Of a stretch of DNA of 64,000 bases, positions 49,001-57,826 are shown piece after piece. The stretch spans positions 25,095,371-25,159,370 of the forward strand of contig OZ020487.1 of assembly GCA_963971405.1 (NCBI GenBank), in the 5' to 3' direction. A program made the position numbers and the translations under genes. This stretch comes from Psococerastis gibbosa. Its lineage: Eukaryota > Arthropoda > Insecta > Psocodea > Psocidae. The notes beneath the pieces were generated by a model that saw only the letters and a program-made list of their open reading frames with translations, was not told the DNA's origin and did not search any database. The stretch's first letter is position 1, and every line of letters begins with the position of its first letter.

Positions 49001-51340
49001 CCGAAAACTCCAATCTGCAAATTAAATGTTCAAAAAATATAGGAAACCCGTGATGTTCAGAATTGGAAAGTACACACTGTATTGTGTGAATAATTTATAG
49101 GCAGAACTGACACGTGTACATGTTCTACTACTTTACTGGAAATTCAGATTAGACCAGAAATGAAGAAATACTCATTGGCGTCATTGTAGTTCATTCAAAA
49201 TGAGCTAAAAAGCGGTGAGTTAACAAGAAATGGTCTAACAAGGCGTTGAAAATCATTATCAAACTCCTTTGTCATCCTGGCTCCTCATAGCTCAACTTCC
49301 TATCAATTTTTTTGTTTTTCCGGGAATATGGATCTTTTTATTGGCGAACTATCATATTGTCAGCAGCAGTGGAGTTTTTTTAGCCTGCTCAAGATAGATG
49401 GAATGTAAGGTGCCCATTCCATTGACCGGCTAGGGCTATTTCCAAAAACAGTGACGTGGTAGCAGACATTCAAGACTTAGGTGGCGTTTCCACCGACCTC
49501 GCATTGCAGAATTGACGGAAATGTTTATTTTCCTCTATGCCATAGTTAAAATTGATCAATGATCATACAGTAAAATCACAAACAAACAAACTAAAATTAA
49601 AAAATGGCGTCATGGTATATGTAAAGTACGAACATTTTAATAGATTTCTATAAAAAGAAAAATTCTAATTTCCGTCAATGTCATTTGCATTCTGCAATGC
49701 GAGATCGATGGAAACGCAACCTAAGTCTTGAATGTTTGCTACCACGTCACTGTTTTTGGAAATAGCCCTAGCCGGTCAATGGAATGGGCGCCTTATTGGT
49801 TTATTTTTTCTTAATTTGGACGATGGGCTAATATTCTTTACTCATTATATCGTAGTCCTACTAATTGTACCTAAGACTACCTTGTAAGCCTTACCAGTTG
49901 TATTCTACTGAAAATGAATAGTATAAAAATAATATAATGAATAGAATAAAATAATAGTTTTTCAGACATAATTTTTCGTCTATCTTTTTATTTTTTATTT
50001 TTTTATTTTTTGCTGTAAAATCCCCCAAAAATTGAGTTATTCACCCTCAGCGTTAAAATTGAATATATAAAAATGGTCCATAGACATGATTAGAGTGGAA
50101 CTTACCTACATTCCGAATTTCTTCAAAATCCATAAGAAGTTTACCCAGAAATCGACAGACCCATGACAGACAGACATTTCGTAAAATCCACTTTGTTTGC
50201 TTCCTGAGACCTAAAAAGGAGTAGGCTTAGGCGAAATCTCGAAATCAGACATTTCGACCATCACAAAACTTTCGTTATACTACGTATAAATTGGAAAGCA
50301 ACAAGTAGGCCTACATGTATTAGACCAGTTGATTTTTTTGAGTGTAGTGTCAACTTTAGGGCCACCAGCATAGTAAGAAACCAGTATTTCCCTGCCCCAG
50401 TTTTTTATGATCGCCCATTTTTATTGACACCAATGGCACCTAGGATGAACTTTGACGAGAGGTGTCATTTTTGCAGGCATATCATTTGAATATATTAAAC
50501 GACAGACTACAACTATAGATTGCGTGATTTTTAGTAGGCTAGATACTTAGTACCTTACTTACAATGCGTCTGTTTATTGGCTGGAACCGCTGGATAGCCT
50601 ATTGGAAAATTTAGGCTCTTTTCTAATTTGCTTCAAGTTCAAATGTCCAAATTTGAAATAATATAACTGAGGGTGAGAACTATAGATCTAAATTAATAGC
50701 AGCTACATCAGATTCGTGTCTTTTGACTGGCTTTCGGAGACACCTTTTTTGTTGACGAGCCTAGGCGATCAGTCAAGTGGACAACCACTTGCATTGGATA
50801 ATATTCGCACAGGTACGAAGAGAGAGTACAGTTCGGGGTAGAACAATAAGAACTTCAATTGTTTTTTTTTAGTCACAAGCGCAGCAAGGTAGAATTTTTT
50901 TTAAACCATCATTCGAGAATTTAATGAAGTTGTATATTTCAATTGACTTATTCCAATTTCCCTACTCTCTTTCAGGAGTTGCGAGTGGGCCTCAACTATC
51001 AGGGATGCCTCCCAATGATGACCGATCTCATCAATATAATCACATGGGCAACACTACCACACTTGTGTACCCGGTACAGCCCGGTGACAACCCAGGTGAG
51101 CTCCTACTCCCGGAGGAGCAGTGTGTCGACAGGAGCGAGTTTGACAAGTACATCAAGTACCCGCGGACTTGCGACTCGAACCATAACTACTCGCAGTTCG
51201 CGCAGACGCAGCTGCAGCCAGTTCAGGGTTATTATCCGCCTGTCGATGGTCCTCCCCAACATAGTTTTGAAGTTGTCAAAACTGAAGACGATTTCAGTGT
51301 AATTCTCGCTGATGTGAGGAAAACCTGTTACAGCAGCTAG
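42554..51340 (+). CDS. SoxF: SoxF-family HMG-box transcription factor (Sox7/17/18; fly Sox15), 5' partial; join 42554-43002, 43895-44210, 48282-48476, 50976-51340
   Basis: Sequence-specific nuclear HMG-box transcription factor. Four exons encode 441 residues. The first exon opens inside the HMG box ([15 protein letters not shown], then [19 protein letters not shown]), which reads as group F. A Pro/Ser-rich linker, a Gln/His-rich stretch, a Ser/Ala-rich segment and a C-terminal domain follow. The C-terminal domain has the EFDKYIKY core of the SoxF beta-catenin-binding motif and the final segment [17 protein letters not shown], which resembles the vertebrate SoxF tail. Introns are GT-AG with phases 0, 1 and 1 that all match across junctions; the exon at 42554 needs one base from upstream, agreeing with the known SoxF intron inside the HMG box. 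The N-terminal half of the box (the MNAFMVW segment) was not found in 1-42553. Exons are GC-richer than the introns. Family assignment is firm; orthology to a named vertebrate paralogue is not implied. Confidence 0.93.
43003..43894 (+). other. SoxF intron (892 bp), no insert seen
   Basis: AT-rich with a (TA)n/(T)n run at 43560-43590. No transposable element was recognised. Confidence 0.7.
43895..44210 (+). CDS. SoxF: SoxF internal exon, Gln/His-rich
   Basis: The acceptor is (T)8GCAG ending at 43894 and the donor is CACAG|GTAAGT at 44211. It has 105 codons plus one base. An [19 protein letters not shown] segment is followed by a run of Gln broken by one His (about 44020-44050), then a Tyr/Pro/Gly-rich part. 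The frame joins exactly to exons on both sides. The Gln/His run is a CAG/CAT repeat that may vary in length. Confidence 0.9.
44482..44595. repeat. Partial copy of the 223-692 foldback element in SoxF intron
   Basis: ATGGCGATTA, ATCCTGGGAT, TTGTAAACAA, GAAAGTGCTATTCAAAATTT and CAGGAATATGTTAATAC follow the order seen at 232-365. Only the left half is present. Confidence 0.65.
44596..45276. other. SoxF intron sequence, nothing recognised
   Basis: Unique-looking AT-rich intron sequence. Confidence 0.45.
45277..45550. mobile_element. TTAA-flanked foldback MITE, 274 bp, in SoxF intron
   Basis: TTAA at 45273-45276 and 45551-45554. The right end (GCTGCCAATTTCCTACGGGC then TGTACACACTC) matches 7450-7479. 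The left arm is shortened. Confidence 0.7.
45656..47465. repeat. Long inverted repeat with a 1.1-kb spacer, in SoxF intron
   Basis: The left arm 45656-46075 and right arm 47196-47465 are reverse complements, including TTCGCCCAGAAA, AATATCCCGTAATGCTTTAC, CTTAATGCATTAAA-type blocks and GAATTCACGACTCCAATGTC. The left arm is longer only because of an insertion at 45781-45925. The spacer 46076-47195 shows no transposase-like frame. Confidence 0.85.
45781..45925 (+). mobile_element. tRNA-derived SINE (family C) inserted in the left arm of the long inverted repeat
   Basis: Flanked by ACTTTGCATGT (45770-45780) and ACTTTGCTTGT (45926-45936); the uninterrupted sequence survives in the right arm, proving insertion. 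A 73-nt tRNA-like unit at 45825-45897 has CCAGTGGTTAAGACG (A box) and GTGGGTTCGAATCCCGC (perfect T arm and B box). The anticodon arm ACGCC-CCGGTTA-GGCGT gives GGT (Thr-like) but with C at position 33. The acceptor stem is degraded. Followed by TATCCTCTAATTTCGGTT. Confidence 0.85.
47470..47600. repeat. Copy of the 5' module that precedes family C SINEs
   Basis: ATTGCAGTATTATAATATGA, GACTGACATTAAATTAACTT and TGGTTGAAGTGGTAACC match 57516-57590 and, partly, 45781-45831, but no tRNA-like unit follows here. It starts directly after the right arm of the long inverted repeat. Confidence 0.6.
47732..47846. mobile_element. 115-bp G/C-tract hAT-like MITE, SoxF intron
   Basis: CAGGGCCGTAGCCAGATTTT and the inverse of TAGCTACGGCCTTG, with a G run of ten at 47811. 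The flanks match at only about 4 of 8 positions, so it is older than its relatives. Confidence 0.75.
48282..48476 (+). CDS. SoxF: SoxF internal exon, Ser/Ala-rich
   Basis: The acceptor is a T-rich tract ending TGTACAG at 48281 and the donor is CTG|GTAAGA at 48477. Both ends split Gly codons, matching the neighbouring exons. It encodes TYFPPV followed by a Ser/Asn/Ala-rich region and [18 protein letters not shown] pentanucleotide LINE tail begins only 16 bp after the donor. Confidence 0.88.
48492..48600 (-). mobile_element. LINE 3' tail with (GAAAT)n, 16 bp from the SoxF exon donor
   Basis: (GAAAT)n at 48493-48529, then on the minus strand GCAATAAAGTAGTTC (AATAAA) preceded by CTTATTGTTCGCC. 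Read on the minus strand it is a 3' UTR end with poly(A) signal and (CATTT)n tail, similar to 41380-41480. Confidence 0.6.
48815..48935 (-). mobile_element. SINE family B in SoxF intron
   Basis: Inverse of 9515-9665: ACAATTTAATGAGTGTATCC, CTCTTCAGTCGCCTCGGTAG, GTTGAGTTACGACG, CTCGCACAAGTG and GGCCATCG. A C run follows at 48966. Confidence 0.7.
49409..49792. mobile_element. 384-bp hairpin MITE, Harbinger-like, SoxF intron
   Basis: Arms of about 105 nt: GGTGCCCATTCCATTGACC, GTGACGTGGTAGCAGACATT and GGCGTTTCCACCGACCTC, with their inverses in the right arm. Flanks TAA (left) and TTA (right) suit the TWA preference of PIF/Harbinger. The loop (TAAAATTGATCAATGATCA ... ATGGCGTCATGG) is shared with 62823-63256. 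Confidence 0.82.
50001..50303. repeat. Dispersed repeat shared with 30241-30512, SoxF intron
   Basis: ATCCCCCAAAAATTGAG, AAATCCATAAGAA, AGACATTTCGTAAAA, TTCGACCATCACAAAACTTT and GGAAAGCAACA in the same order as 30241-30512. Includes a GACAGACAGACA run. Confidence 0.6.
50304..50975 (+). other. End of the last SoxF intron, nothing recognised
   Basis: AT-rich intron sequence ending in the acceptor CTCTCTTTCAG; no repeat recognised. Confidence 0.5.
50976..51340 (+). CDS. SoxF: SoxF terminal exon with beta-catenin-binding motif and stop
   Basis: The acceptor is CTCTCTTTCAG ending at 50975; the exon has 120 codons and a TAG stop at 51338-51340. [13 protein letters not shown] (about 51120-51160) matches the SoxF EFD-Q/K-Y motif known to contact beta-catenin. 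The end of the exon is tandemly duplicated into the 3' UTR (51341-51452). Confidence 0.92.
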
Positions 51341-51452
51341 TTCAGGGTGCTCACCCGCCCGTTGGCGGCCCTCCGCATTATAGTTTTGAAGTTGTCAACT
51401 GCGGAAGACGTCTGCTGATGCTGATGTGAGGAAAATCTGCTTTAACAGCTAG
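51222..51452 (+). repeat. Direct tandem duplication of the SoxF 3' coding end (51222-51340 and 51341-51452)
   Basis: The 119 bp that encode the last 39 codons and stop are followed at once by a 112-bp diverged copy. Both start TTCAGGGT and both end ACAGC(A/T)... with AGCTAG. The first part of the second copy still reads QG..PPVGGPPHYSFEVV in the equivalent frame, then a short deletion breaks the frame. Because the stop codon is in copy 1, copy 2 is 3' UTR. The copies differ at many sites, so the event is not recent. Confidence 0.88.
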
Positions 51453-51805
51453 TTCAATTTTTGTTCGCTAGGTACTTAATATGTGTATACGTCGACTGTA
51501 ATATATTATTATAATATTGTATTTATTAAAATTTATAGCTGCACTTTTTGTTGTAAATTGAGATACCTAGGCCTATACATATAATAGTCGGCTAAATATG
51601 CAAGAGGCTTCGCGAAGAATTAAGCCTGGGGTAAGAAGATTTGGCCGGAATACTGCCCGTAAGCAAAACCATGGACAACTTTCACCCAAAGCGTAGGGGT
51701 GTGTCTTCCTCTAATCCAACAAATTCATTATCAATAGAATTGTTTATGAAGATTGCTGACGCTATTCAAAGCAATTAGCAAGTTGTTGTTTTTTGTCAAA
51801 AATCA

Positions 51806-51811
51806 AATAAA
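51806..51811 (+). terminator. Candidate SoxF polyadenylation signal AATAAA
   Basis: First canonical AATAAA in an AT-rich stretch after the SoxF stop, giving a 3' UTR of about 470-490 nt. It is positional evidence only; other AATAAA strings occur by chance in this AT-rich sequence. Confidence 0.4.
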
Positions 51812-52188
51812 TCTTACCTGCCGACATGCCTCGAGAAATACGGAGTTTATGACAGTTTTCTTCTGTTTTTCAGAAGTACCGGTAAATTAAAAGATACAAA
51901 ATTCTGTTCAGATTCAGAATTTTCTTGTAAATATACTATTAAATATTAATAATAATAATAATATTTTTTTTCACTTTTTTCCTTGACCCGGACAAGGTGC
52001 ATATATTGAGAAAAACAATTTGTTATTAATTAACATTATCACACTCAAGCTTCCGCTTATCGAGCGATCTTAGTGCAGTGGCACTGCAAGATATAAAATA
52101 TAATTAATAATAAATAATGATAATAAACCATTATAGAGTACTCACTCTAGCCTTCTGGCAATGAATGAGATCCTTCTGAACTCTGGTA

Positions 52189-52221
<33 letters not shown>

Positions 52222-54243
52222 GCCATCAACAGAACAGGTCTACAACGATGACACTTACAATACTTACAGTACAATTCACACGCAACCAAAAAATACACGC
52301 AAAGGCTGGCTTAAAAAAAACAAAAAAACAAAAAAAAAACTATAAAACAACAATTCACCCTACGGCACAGGCCCACCTACTTATAATAGCCAAGATATTA
52401 AAGTACGGTATACAAATTGATTATATAGATGAAATAAGAAGCGTCTTGAAATTCATATAATTAATTTATTAAAAAATTGAAAATTACGGTTTTTTAATTT
52501 TGGCGCAAAATCTCACTTAATTGAGAGTTTTTGTGCGTGGCGTCGCGTCAAAATAATCCTAGTGGTTTAGCCTACATATTTAACTCGTAATAAGTGAAAA
52601 ATTAAAATGTCTCTCTCCCAGTTAATATACCGCACACTTAGACAATGAATATTTTGAATCTCACCAGCAGTTGTAATGCCGCAATGCCTTTATTCCTACA
52701 TAAACAATATATACATTATTGTAATTTACAATTGACACATAATATAATAGGCTACGTAATACAATTAAATATAAGAAAATACACAGATATACTCAGCTTC
52801 CTTCTTCCACGATTGAATTTATAACTCTGTAACAACGTACTTTTAAGAATAGATTGTCAACGCACTGATTTGATGGCCAAGTACACATTACCTTATAAAT
52901 GGTACAGTATATGGTAGGCACTAGGTATTGGCCCTAGTCTTACGAAGGCAAAGTATGACGTTAAAAACTAAAAAGGTTATTTAATAGGTACCTACGGTTT
53001 GAACGCTGAGCGTGAAGTGAGTTTGTCAAAGTTGATGAAAGCAAACATTAAAATTAATTAGTTAAGCTCGACCTCAGGCAACTCTCGATTTGGATTACCC
53101 CATTAGCTGTTCATATTTAACTTATGAGCCCACGAAGGCAGCTTCGTGTGGATGTTAAATTTATAAATCATATTAACCGCTAATGAAGATCGTAAGAAAA
53201 GTTCGTGTTGGAAAGAAAAATACTTTGTTACCAGCCAGACCTGAGGGTCTTTTGTATCGTGTTGATAACTTTTCATTAGCTGCATGCAATAGAAAGGGGA
53301 TATGTTTTTCATATAGAGTAAATCTGGTTATCTATAGCCTACTTTGGGTTGATACGAATATGCTGTCGTTAGCTTACATGGCAGATAAGTAGTCTCGACG
53401 CTATGGGGACACCAAATCTAATGGGAGTCACTATGGTGTCTACTGGAATGTATAACTAATAGGTAAGTTAAACGAGATCCGTTGGGTAAGCTGTCTATCA
53501 TATTCTATACTAAGGAAACACTCATTTTTATAATTTTCTGGTTTGGAGTGAAAATGTAGCCTACATACCGTACCTTTATTTACTTATTGAAGTTTAAAAA
53601 AAAAATACAACATACCAGCCATCCCAGAGAAGTTAGGGCCATTATTGTATAGGTAGGTCCTCTCTTTTACGATCAACTGGGATGACGCAAGGCAACAAAC
53701 AGTCAAATTTAAACAGTGGATGTTACAGTATCATACAAGAACTCCATACATCTATATTAAATATACATGTATGGAGTTTTGTATGATACTGTAACATTAA
53801 ATTTTAATGTCTCATCATAATAATGCAGTGCATACAAGAAAAATCCAGCATTTAGTACCCATATGGGGCTTAAATCACTGACTGACATATTTTCAATTTT
53901 CCATGGAAAAACACAATACAGTACATAAAGCACATACACAGTATATACCCAATCAAAAAATAGGAGAAAAGGAAATAGGTACAGGCTACAAATACCTATA
54001 TATAAATTTAAGATGGATTACGGAGCTGCAGATACAAAATTGAATACGGTAATGTAAAGGGTTGATATAATTTTTAACAGCATGCGTATGGGCCGCAAGC
54101 ATGACAAAGAAGCATATATGCTTCGTAATGACTCTACCTAACCTCGTCAGCAGTACAGTAATTACATGCATCAGAATTCAGAAACACCTTTTTGCCCTAA
54201 ATATCGGGGTGGCTCCCACTGTGCGTCAGATAGGCCTACATTA
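51812..54243. other. Intergenic sequence with low-complexity runs; one palindrome listed separately
   Basis: Contains (AAT)n runs at 51945-51965 and 52187-52209. Frame 52161-52460 is a translation of that repeat. 53600-53690 loosely resembles SINE family A (GTTAGGGCC, CCTCTCTTTTACGATCAACT). No exon chain seen. Confidence 0.4.
53720..53797. repeat. 78-bp hairpin
   Basis: TGTTACAGTATCATACAAG then AACTCCATACAT faces its inverse across a 15-bp loop, with one or two mismatches. Confidence 0.75.
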
Positions 54244-54650
54244 GAATAGAATAGAATTTTATTGATCCATTAAGACATAAAACAGTCCTTTCGGCAATCG
54301 TCAATAATAAACACACAGAAATGAAACACACAAAACCATTTATAAATTTTGTCATCAAACAACTAGATGGCACATACAATATTACATATATGGATATATA
54401 ATGTCAAATGTAATCACAAGAGAAAAATATATTGTCAGTCAAAATCAATTCATGAATTCATATATAGTATAGTAGGATTTCTCAATCAGAAAAGTTTTTA
54501 TATATTTTAGAAACTCTTTCTTGTTTTTATAGCTACAACCATTTGAAATGAATCGCCTGCTCTTTGCGACAGGGGAAAATGTACCAGCAAATCCGTCTTC
54601 TGATTTAATTGTTGGGCAGTTGGTCGAAGTCGGAGTTGCCCTATCGGGTT
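54244..54650 (-). mobile_element. Probable Jockey-like LINE 3' end with (GAATA)n tail
   Basis: Minus strand carries an open frame ending NKKEFLKYIKTFLIEKSYYT then IYEFMN-stop, resembling the FK..LK.FL....YYS..EFL ends of insect Jockey-type RTs. About 220 bp of 3' UTR follows, with ATCAATAAAATTC and a TATTC-repeat tail. Identification rests on this tail pattern; a spliced host exon is a less likely alternative. Confidence 0.5.
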
Positions 54651-54866
54651 AATATAAAATAATAAACTTGCAATATTATGCTAGTGCCCAATACAAAAAT
54701 TAGATACAAATACAATAGCTTACCGTAAACAAATATGATCTTGCTGGAATTTACTTACTTATAGAGGGGACATGCCGCAGCAGACCTGCATCCGATTATG
54801 AATATGTATATGCACCCGCAAAGAGTAGATTACAGTATTTACTACCGTAATTAGGTTGTATCTTAC

Positions 54867-55200
54867 CTTTCCTGGCATAATGACCATCCAGAGACCGCAT
54901 GGGAGGCTGAGGAATGGTGTCTTTAGGGCAGGGAAGTCGGACTTCAGGGGCGGGGAATTAGCGCTTCCATAATGAATGGACAGATGTGCAGGTTTCCTAC
55001 AGGTTCGTGCGTAGAGGGTGGACAGAACAGGGCTTAATTATTCGGTATCAGGCATCTCTCTTTGGTTCGCCGCGCGGCAGATATCGCAGCCTCCATCGGT
55101 CCTCCCTCTCCGGATGTGATTTATGCCGAATGTTTCTTATCACCTAGGCATCGAACCTTGCTTTCTCGAACCGAGCGCATTTCTTGAAAATACGTTTTGC
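54867..55200 (-). other. GC-rich unique block with a possible first coding exon
   Basis: On the minus strand ATG at 54900 reads MRSLDGHYARK and meets a strong donor AAAG|GTAAGA at 54866. About 300 bp of unique, less AT-rich sequence lies upstream, as for a promoter and 5' UTR. No downstream exon could be confirmed. Confidence 0.25.
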
Positions 55201-56146
55201 AGATTTGTGATTTTCATACTCTATTGGCGGCTGCTCTTCGCAGGCACCAGCACGCTGGAATTTATATAGGTATCATTTCTATGTAAGGATTATAGCTATA
55301 TAAATATCTGGAGGTGTTATCTAATCCATCGCAACTATAAGCGGTTTAATCTATTGAATAAAATAATAAAATTTCAAATTTGCAATTGGGATCACCATAG
55401 GTGGATCTAGGGGCAAAACCTTAGATTTTACAGATGAATCGTTTTCATTAAAGTGGAAACAGTGGGGCCCGTGGGAAATTTTATTTAAAGTGAAGGCCTG
55501 AAATAGGGAGTTTGCACATATTGATAGTAGTATAGAATAAATTTTACAGGCGTACTGTAGATTGATATAGCCTACTGAAAGTGCATTTAGAAAGGTCCAG
55601 GGGTCAACCTTGGGTGAATATTTTCTACGCAAATATAGTTTCAAAATAGTTGGGTTTTACACATTCGAAAAGTAGGAAAGTTTTGCAGACCAAGACTTAC
55701 TAAAATTACTCGAGATAGGGGGTCTGGGAGTCTCCCAGTGGGAAATGTTTTGAATATTTATATAGGTTGCAAAACAGTGTGCTTTTACGAATTTCGACAG
55801 GCCGGCGTTGGGAGGCTCAAGTTCAAACTTAACTCTGTATTCTAGGTGCATCTTTCTGTGATGGTGCACTCTGTCAAAATAACTCATTCTCTCTAGTAAT
55901 GTTTGGTCAAAACATTTTGAGGCGTCACGTACGTTCGACGGTATAGACCAATATAAATATAAAATGAAACTTGTGCTCTGCACCGTTTACAATTTGCCAC
56001 TAATTGCAGAATTAGGACTGTTGGGTCCCTTGATCGTACTATACAACTATATTATATAGCCCTGCTCGTATAGGTGGATAGATTGATAAGTTGTGGATTT
56101 TTATCTTCGACCTGGGAGGAGAGAAGTGTTTTCTCAAAATTTGGGG
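55201..56146. other. No gene seen
   Basis: Two minus frames of 97 and 108 codons (55351-55644 and 55657-55983) lie in series but are separated by stops and lack recognisable content. Confidence 0.4.
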
Positions 56147-56154
56147 GTAGCTAC

Positions 56155-56309
56155 CAATGGCGGATTTTAGGGGGGTCTGAACCCCCCCCCCCCACCCGCC
56201 AAATTAAATGAACTGGAATTAAAAATAATAATGTTTTCTAATGTTATAATCCACTGAATCTGCCCGCTGACCCCCTCCCCCCCTAAATTGGAGGCAAAAT
56301 CCGCCCTCG
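56155..56309. mobile_element. 155-bp G/C-tract hAT-like MITE, exact 8-bp TSD
   Basis: CAATGGCGGATTTTAGG and the inverse of TTGGAGGCAAAATCCGCCC, same family as 3688-3871, including ATAATCC and CTGCCCGCTGACCCCC blocks. GTAGCTAC is duplicated at 56147-56154 and 56310-56317. Confidence 0.88.
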
Positions 56310-56317
56310 GTAGCTAC

Positions 56318-57500
56318 CGCATTGCAAACCTGGAAATTAACATTAAATTACATTTGCAACATGTTAAAAATATACATTTCGAGTAAGTTATAGCCAGTAT
56401 GTATATATGGTACATACATACATACATACATACAGTATATATGTTTGTACAGTAACCAACGATAAAAATGTGTAGGTATACTATATGTATTTGTTTTTAA
56501 ATTTCAAACATCGATTACCGTCTTGCATGGTAGCATGTCGCTTAAAAAATAACTTGTAAATGCAAACAAGACAATTTTCGAATGCCAAGTGCAAAACTTC
56601 TTCCTTGCGATTAGGGCGGCATTAACACAAGTAAAATACTATAGATATTATTCAGAGACACCCAGAACGTGCATAACTCTGTTTCGTGGTGGTCTTAGGA
56701 TAGGTCAGAGAAGCATGAGAATGTCTCAGTTTATAACAGATTCAAACGATTCATGATAAATCAATTGGGCACAGTTGGCGCGGCGCGACGGCGCGGGCGA
56801 CCGTGGTACACCGCGCGACAGCTCCACCCCTCTTTCGACCCACACTCACCCCATAACGCCTACGCCTAACTTAGGCCTATGTCAATGAAAACTGAAATGG
56901 TTTTGGAGTTACTAGACTATTTTAAAGACGGCTGAATTTGGTCAGACTCTAGGCGTAGACTGTATAGGCGTGACCTGATCTGAATTATGACGTTTGGTAT
57001 AGCTAGGCCTAACATGCTTGATTCACATTCATTCATCCTTAAAAATTTTGATATCTTATTCTGACGTAATGTAGTCATTGCACATTTTTACTTGATGAAT
57101 TGTACCAACATACTAATACTCACCAAATTGCTCTAAATACCTCTCCTATATTATGCCACTAAGGCAGCTGGGTGGTTTTGTATACAGGCTGTGTGCACCA
57201 AACTGCACACATGGAGTATCTATATCCTTTTCGTAGAACCCCAGAAATAGCCTACGCTAAACATGACGTCTATTTTCAATAATGACTGCAAGAGTTTGGC
57301 AAAAGAAAATTAGATAGACACTCTTGTAAGTATACAATTGATTTCGAATCACCTGTTCACACACTCACACATTGCAATTTGGTACCGTGTCTAGGCCATG
57401 TCAGGCAATGAAAATTTTGAAAAATTTATCTCAAATGTATTTACAAGTTTACAACATACAGTAATGTGATTTTATAAGCCTACAATATACTTTAAGGTGA
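56318..57500. other. No gene; (CATA)n run and a GC-rich patch
   Basis: (ATAC)n at 56411-56434. 56776-56860 is GC-rich (GGCGCGGCGCGACGGCGCGG) with no repeat relatives and no recognised coding. Confidence 0.4.
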
Positions 57501-57700
57501 TAGGCTACCCATAATATTGCAGTATTATATGGAGTATATATATAACACTGACTTTTTTAAATTAACTTTGGTTGAAGAGGCAACCACCTCGTTATAACTG
57601 AAATTAGAGGATAGAGAAAAACTGGACTTGGCCGGATTCGAACCCACAATCTACGCCTAACCGGGGCGTCGTCTTCACTGCTCGACCACAAGCCCGCACA
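57501..57700 (-). mobile_element. SINE family C with an intact tRNA-like head
   Basis: Minus strand 57695-57623 is a 73-nt tRNA-like unit: acceptor GGGCTTG pairs fully with CAAGTCC (one G-T), then D arm, anticodon arm ACGCC-CCGGTTA-GGCGT and T loop TTCGAAT. C at position 33 argues against a working tRNA-Thr. The tail TATCCTCTAATTTCAGTTAT follows. On the plus side it abuts the same module (ATTAACTTTGGTTGAAG) seen at 45815 and 47540, but here the tRNA unit is inverted relative to it. Confidence 0.75.
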
Positions 57701-57759
57701 AGTACAGTTAATGAATATCCTTTACTTATGTATATGCTCGTATTGGCATGATTCGTAAT

Positions 57760-57826
57760 GTTAGACGTAGATCGTGAGTTCGAATCCAGCCAAGTCCAGT
57801 TTTTCTCTATCCTCTAATTTCAGTTA
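57760..57826 (+). mobile_element. SINE family C, truncated copy
   Basis: TTAGACGTAGATCGTGAGTT then CGAATCCAGCCAAGTCCAGT and TTTTCTCTATCCTCTAATTT: the T arm and 3' body only, starting within the anticodon arm. It lies 65 bp from an inverse copy. Confidence 0.75.

Noticed and set aside
52161-52460. 99-codon frame with a poly-Asn run
   Set aside because: Translation of the (AAT)n microsatellite followed by A-rich sequence.
54466-54870. Two-exon small gene joining MRSLDGHYARK to a frame at 54651
   Set aside because: The phases fit, but the second part overlaps a LINE-like 3' end with a (GAATA)n tail, which explains the sequence better.
57623-57695. Functional tRNA-Thr gene
   Set aside because: C at position 33, a mismatched T stem and the shared 3' body of a SINE family make a working tRNA unlikely.
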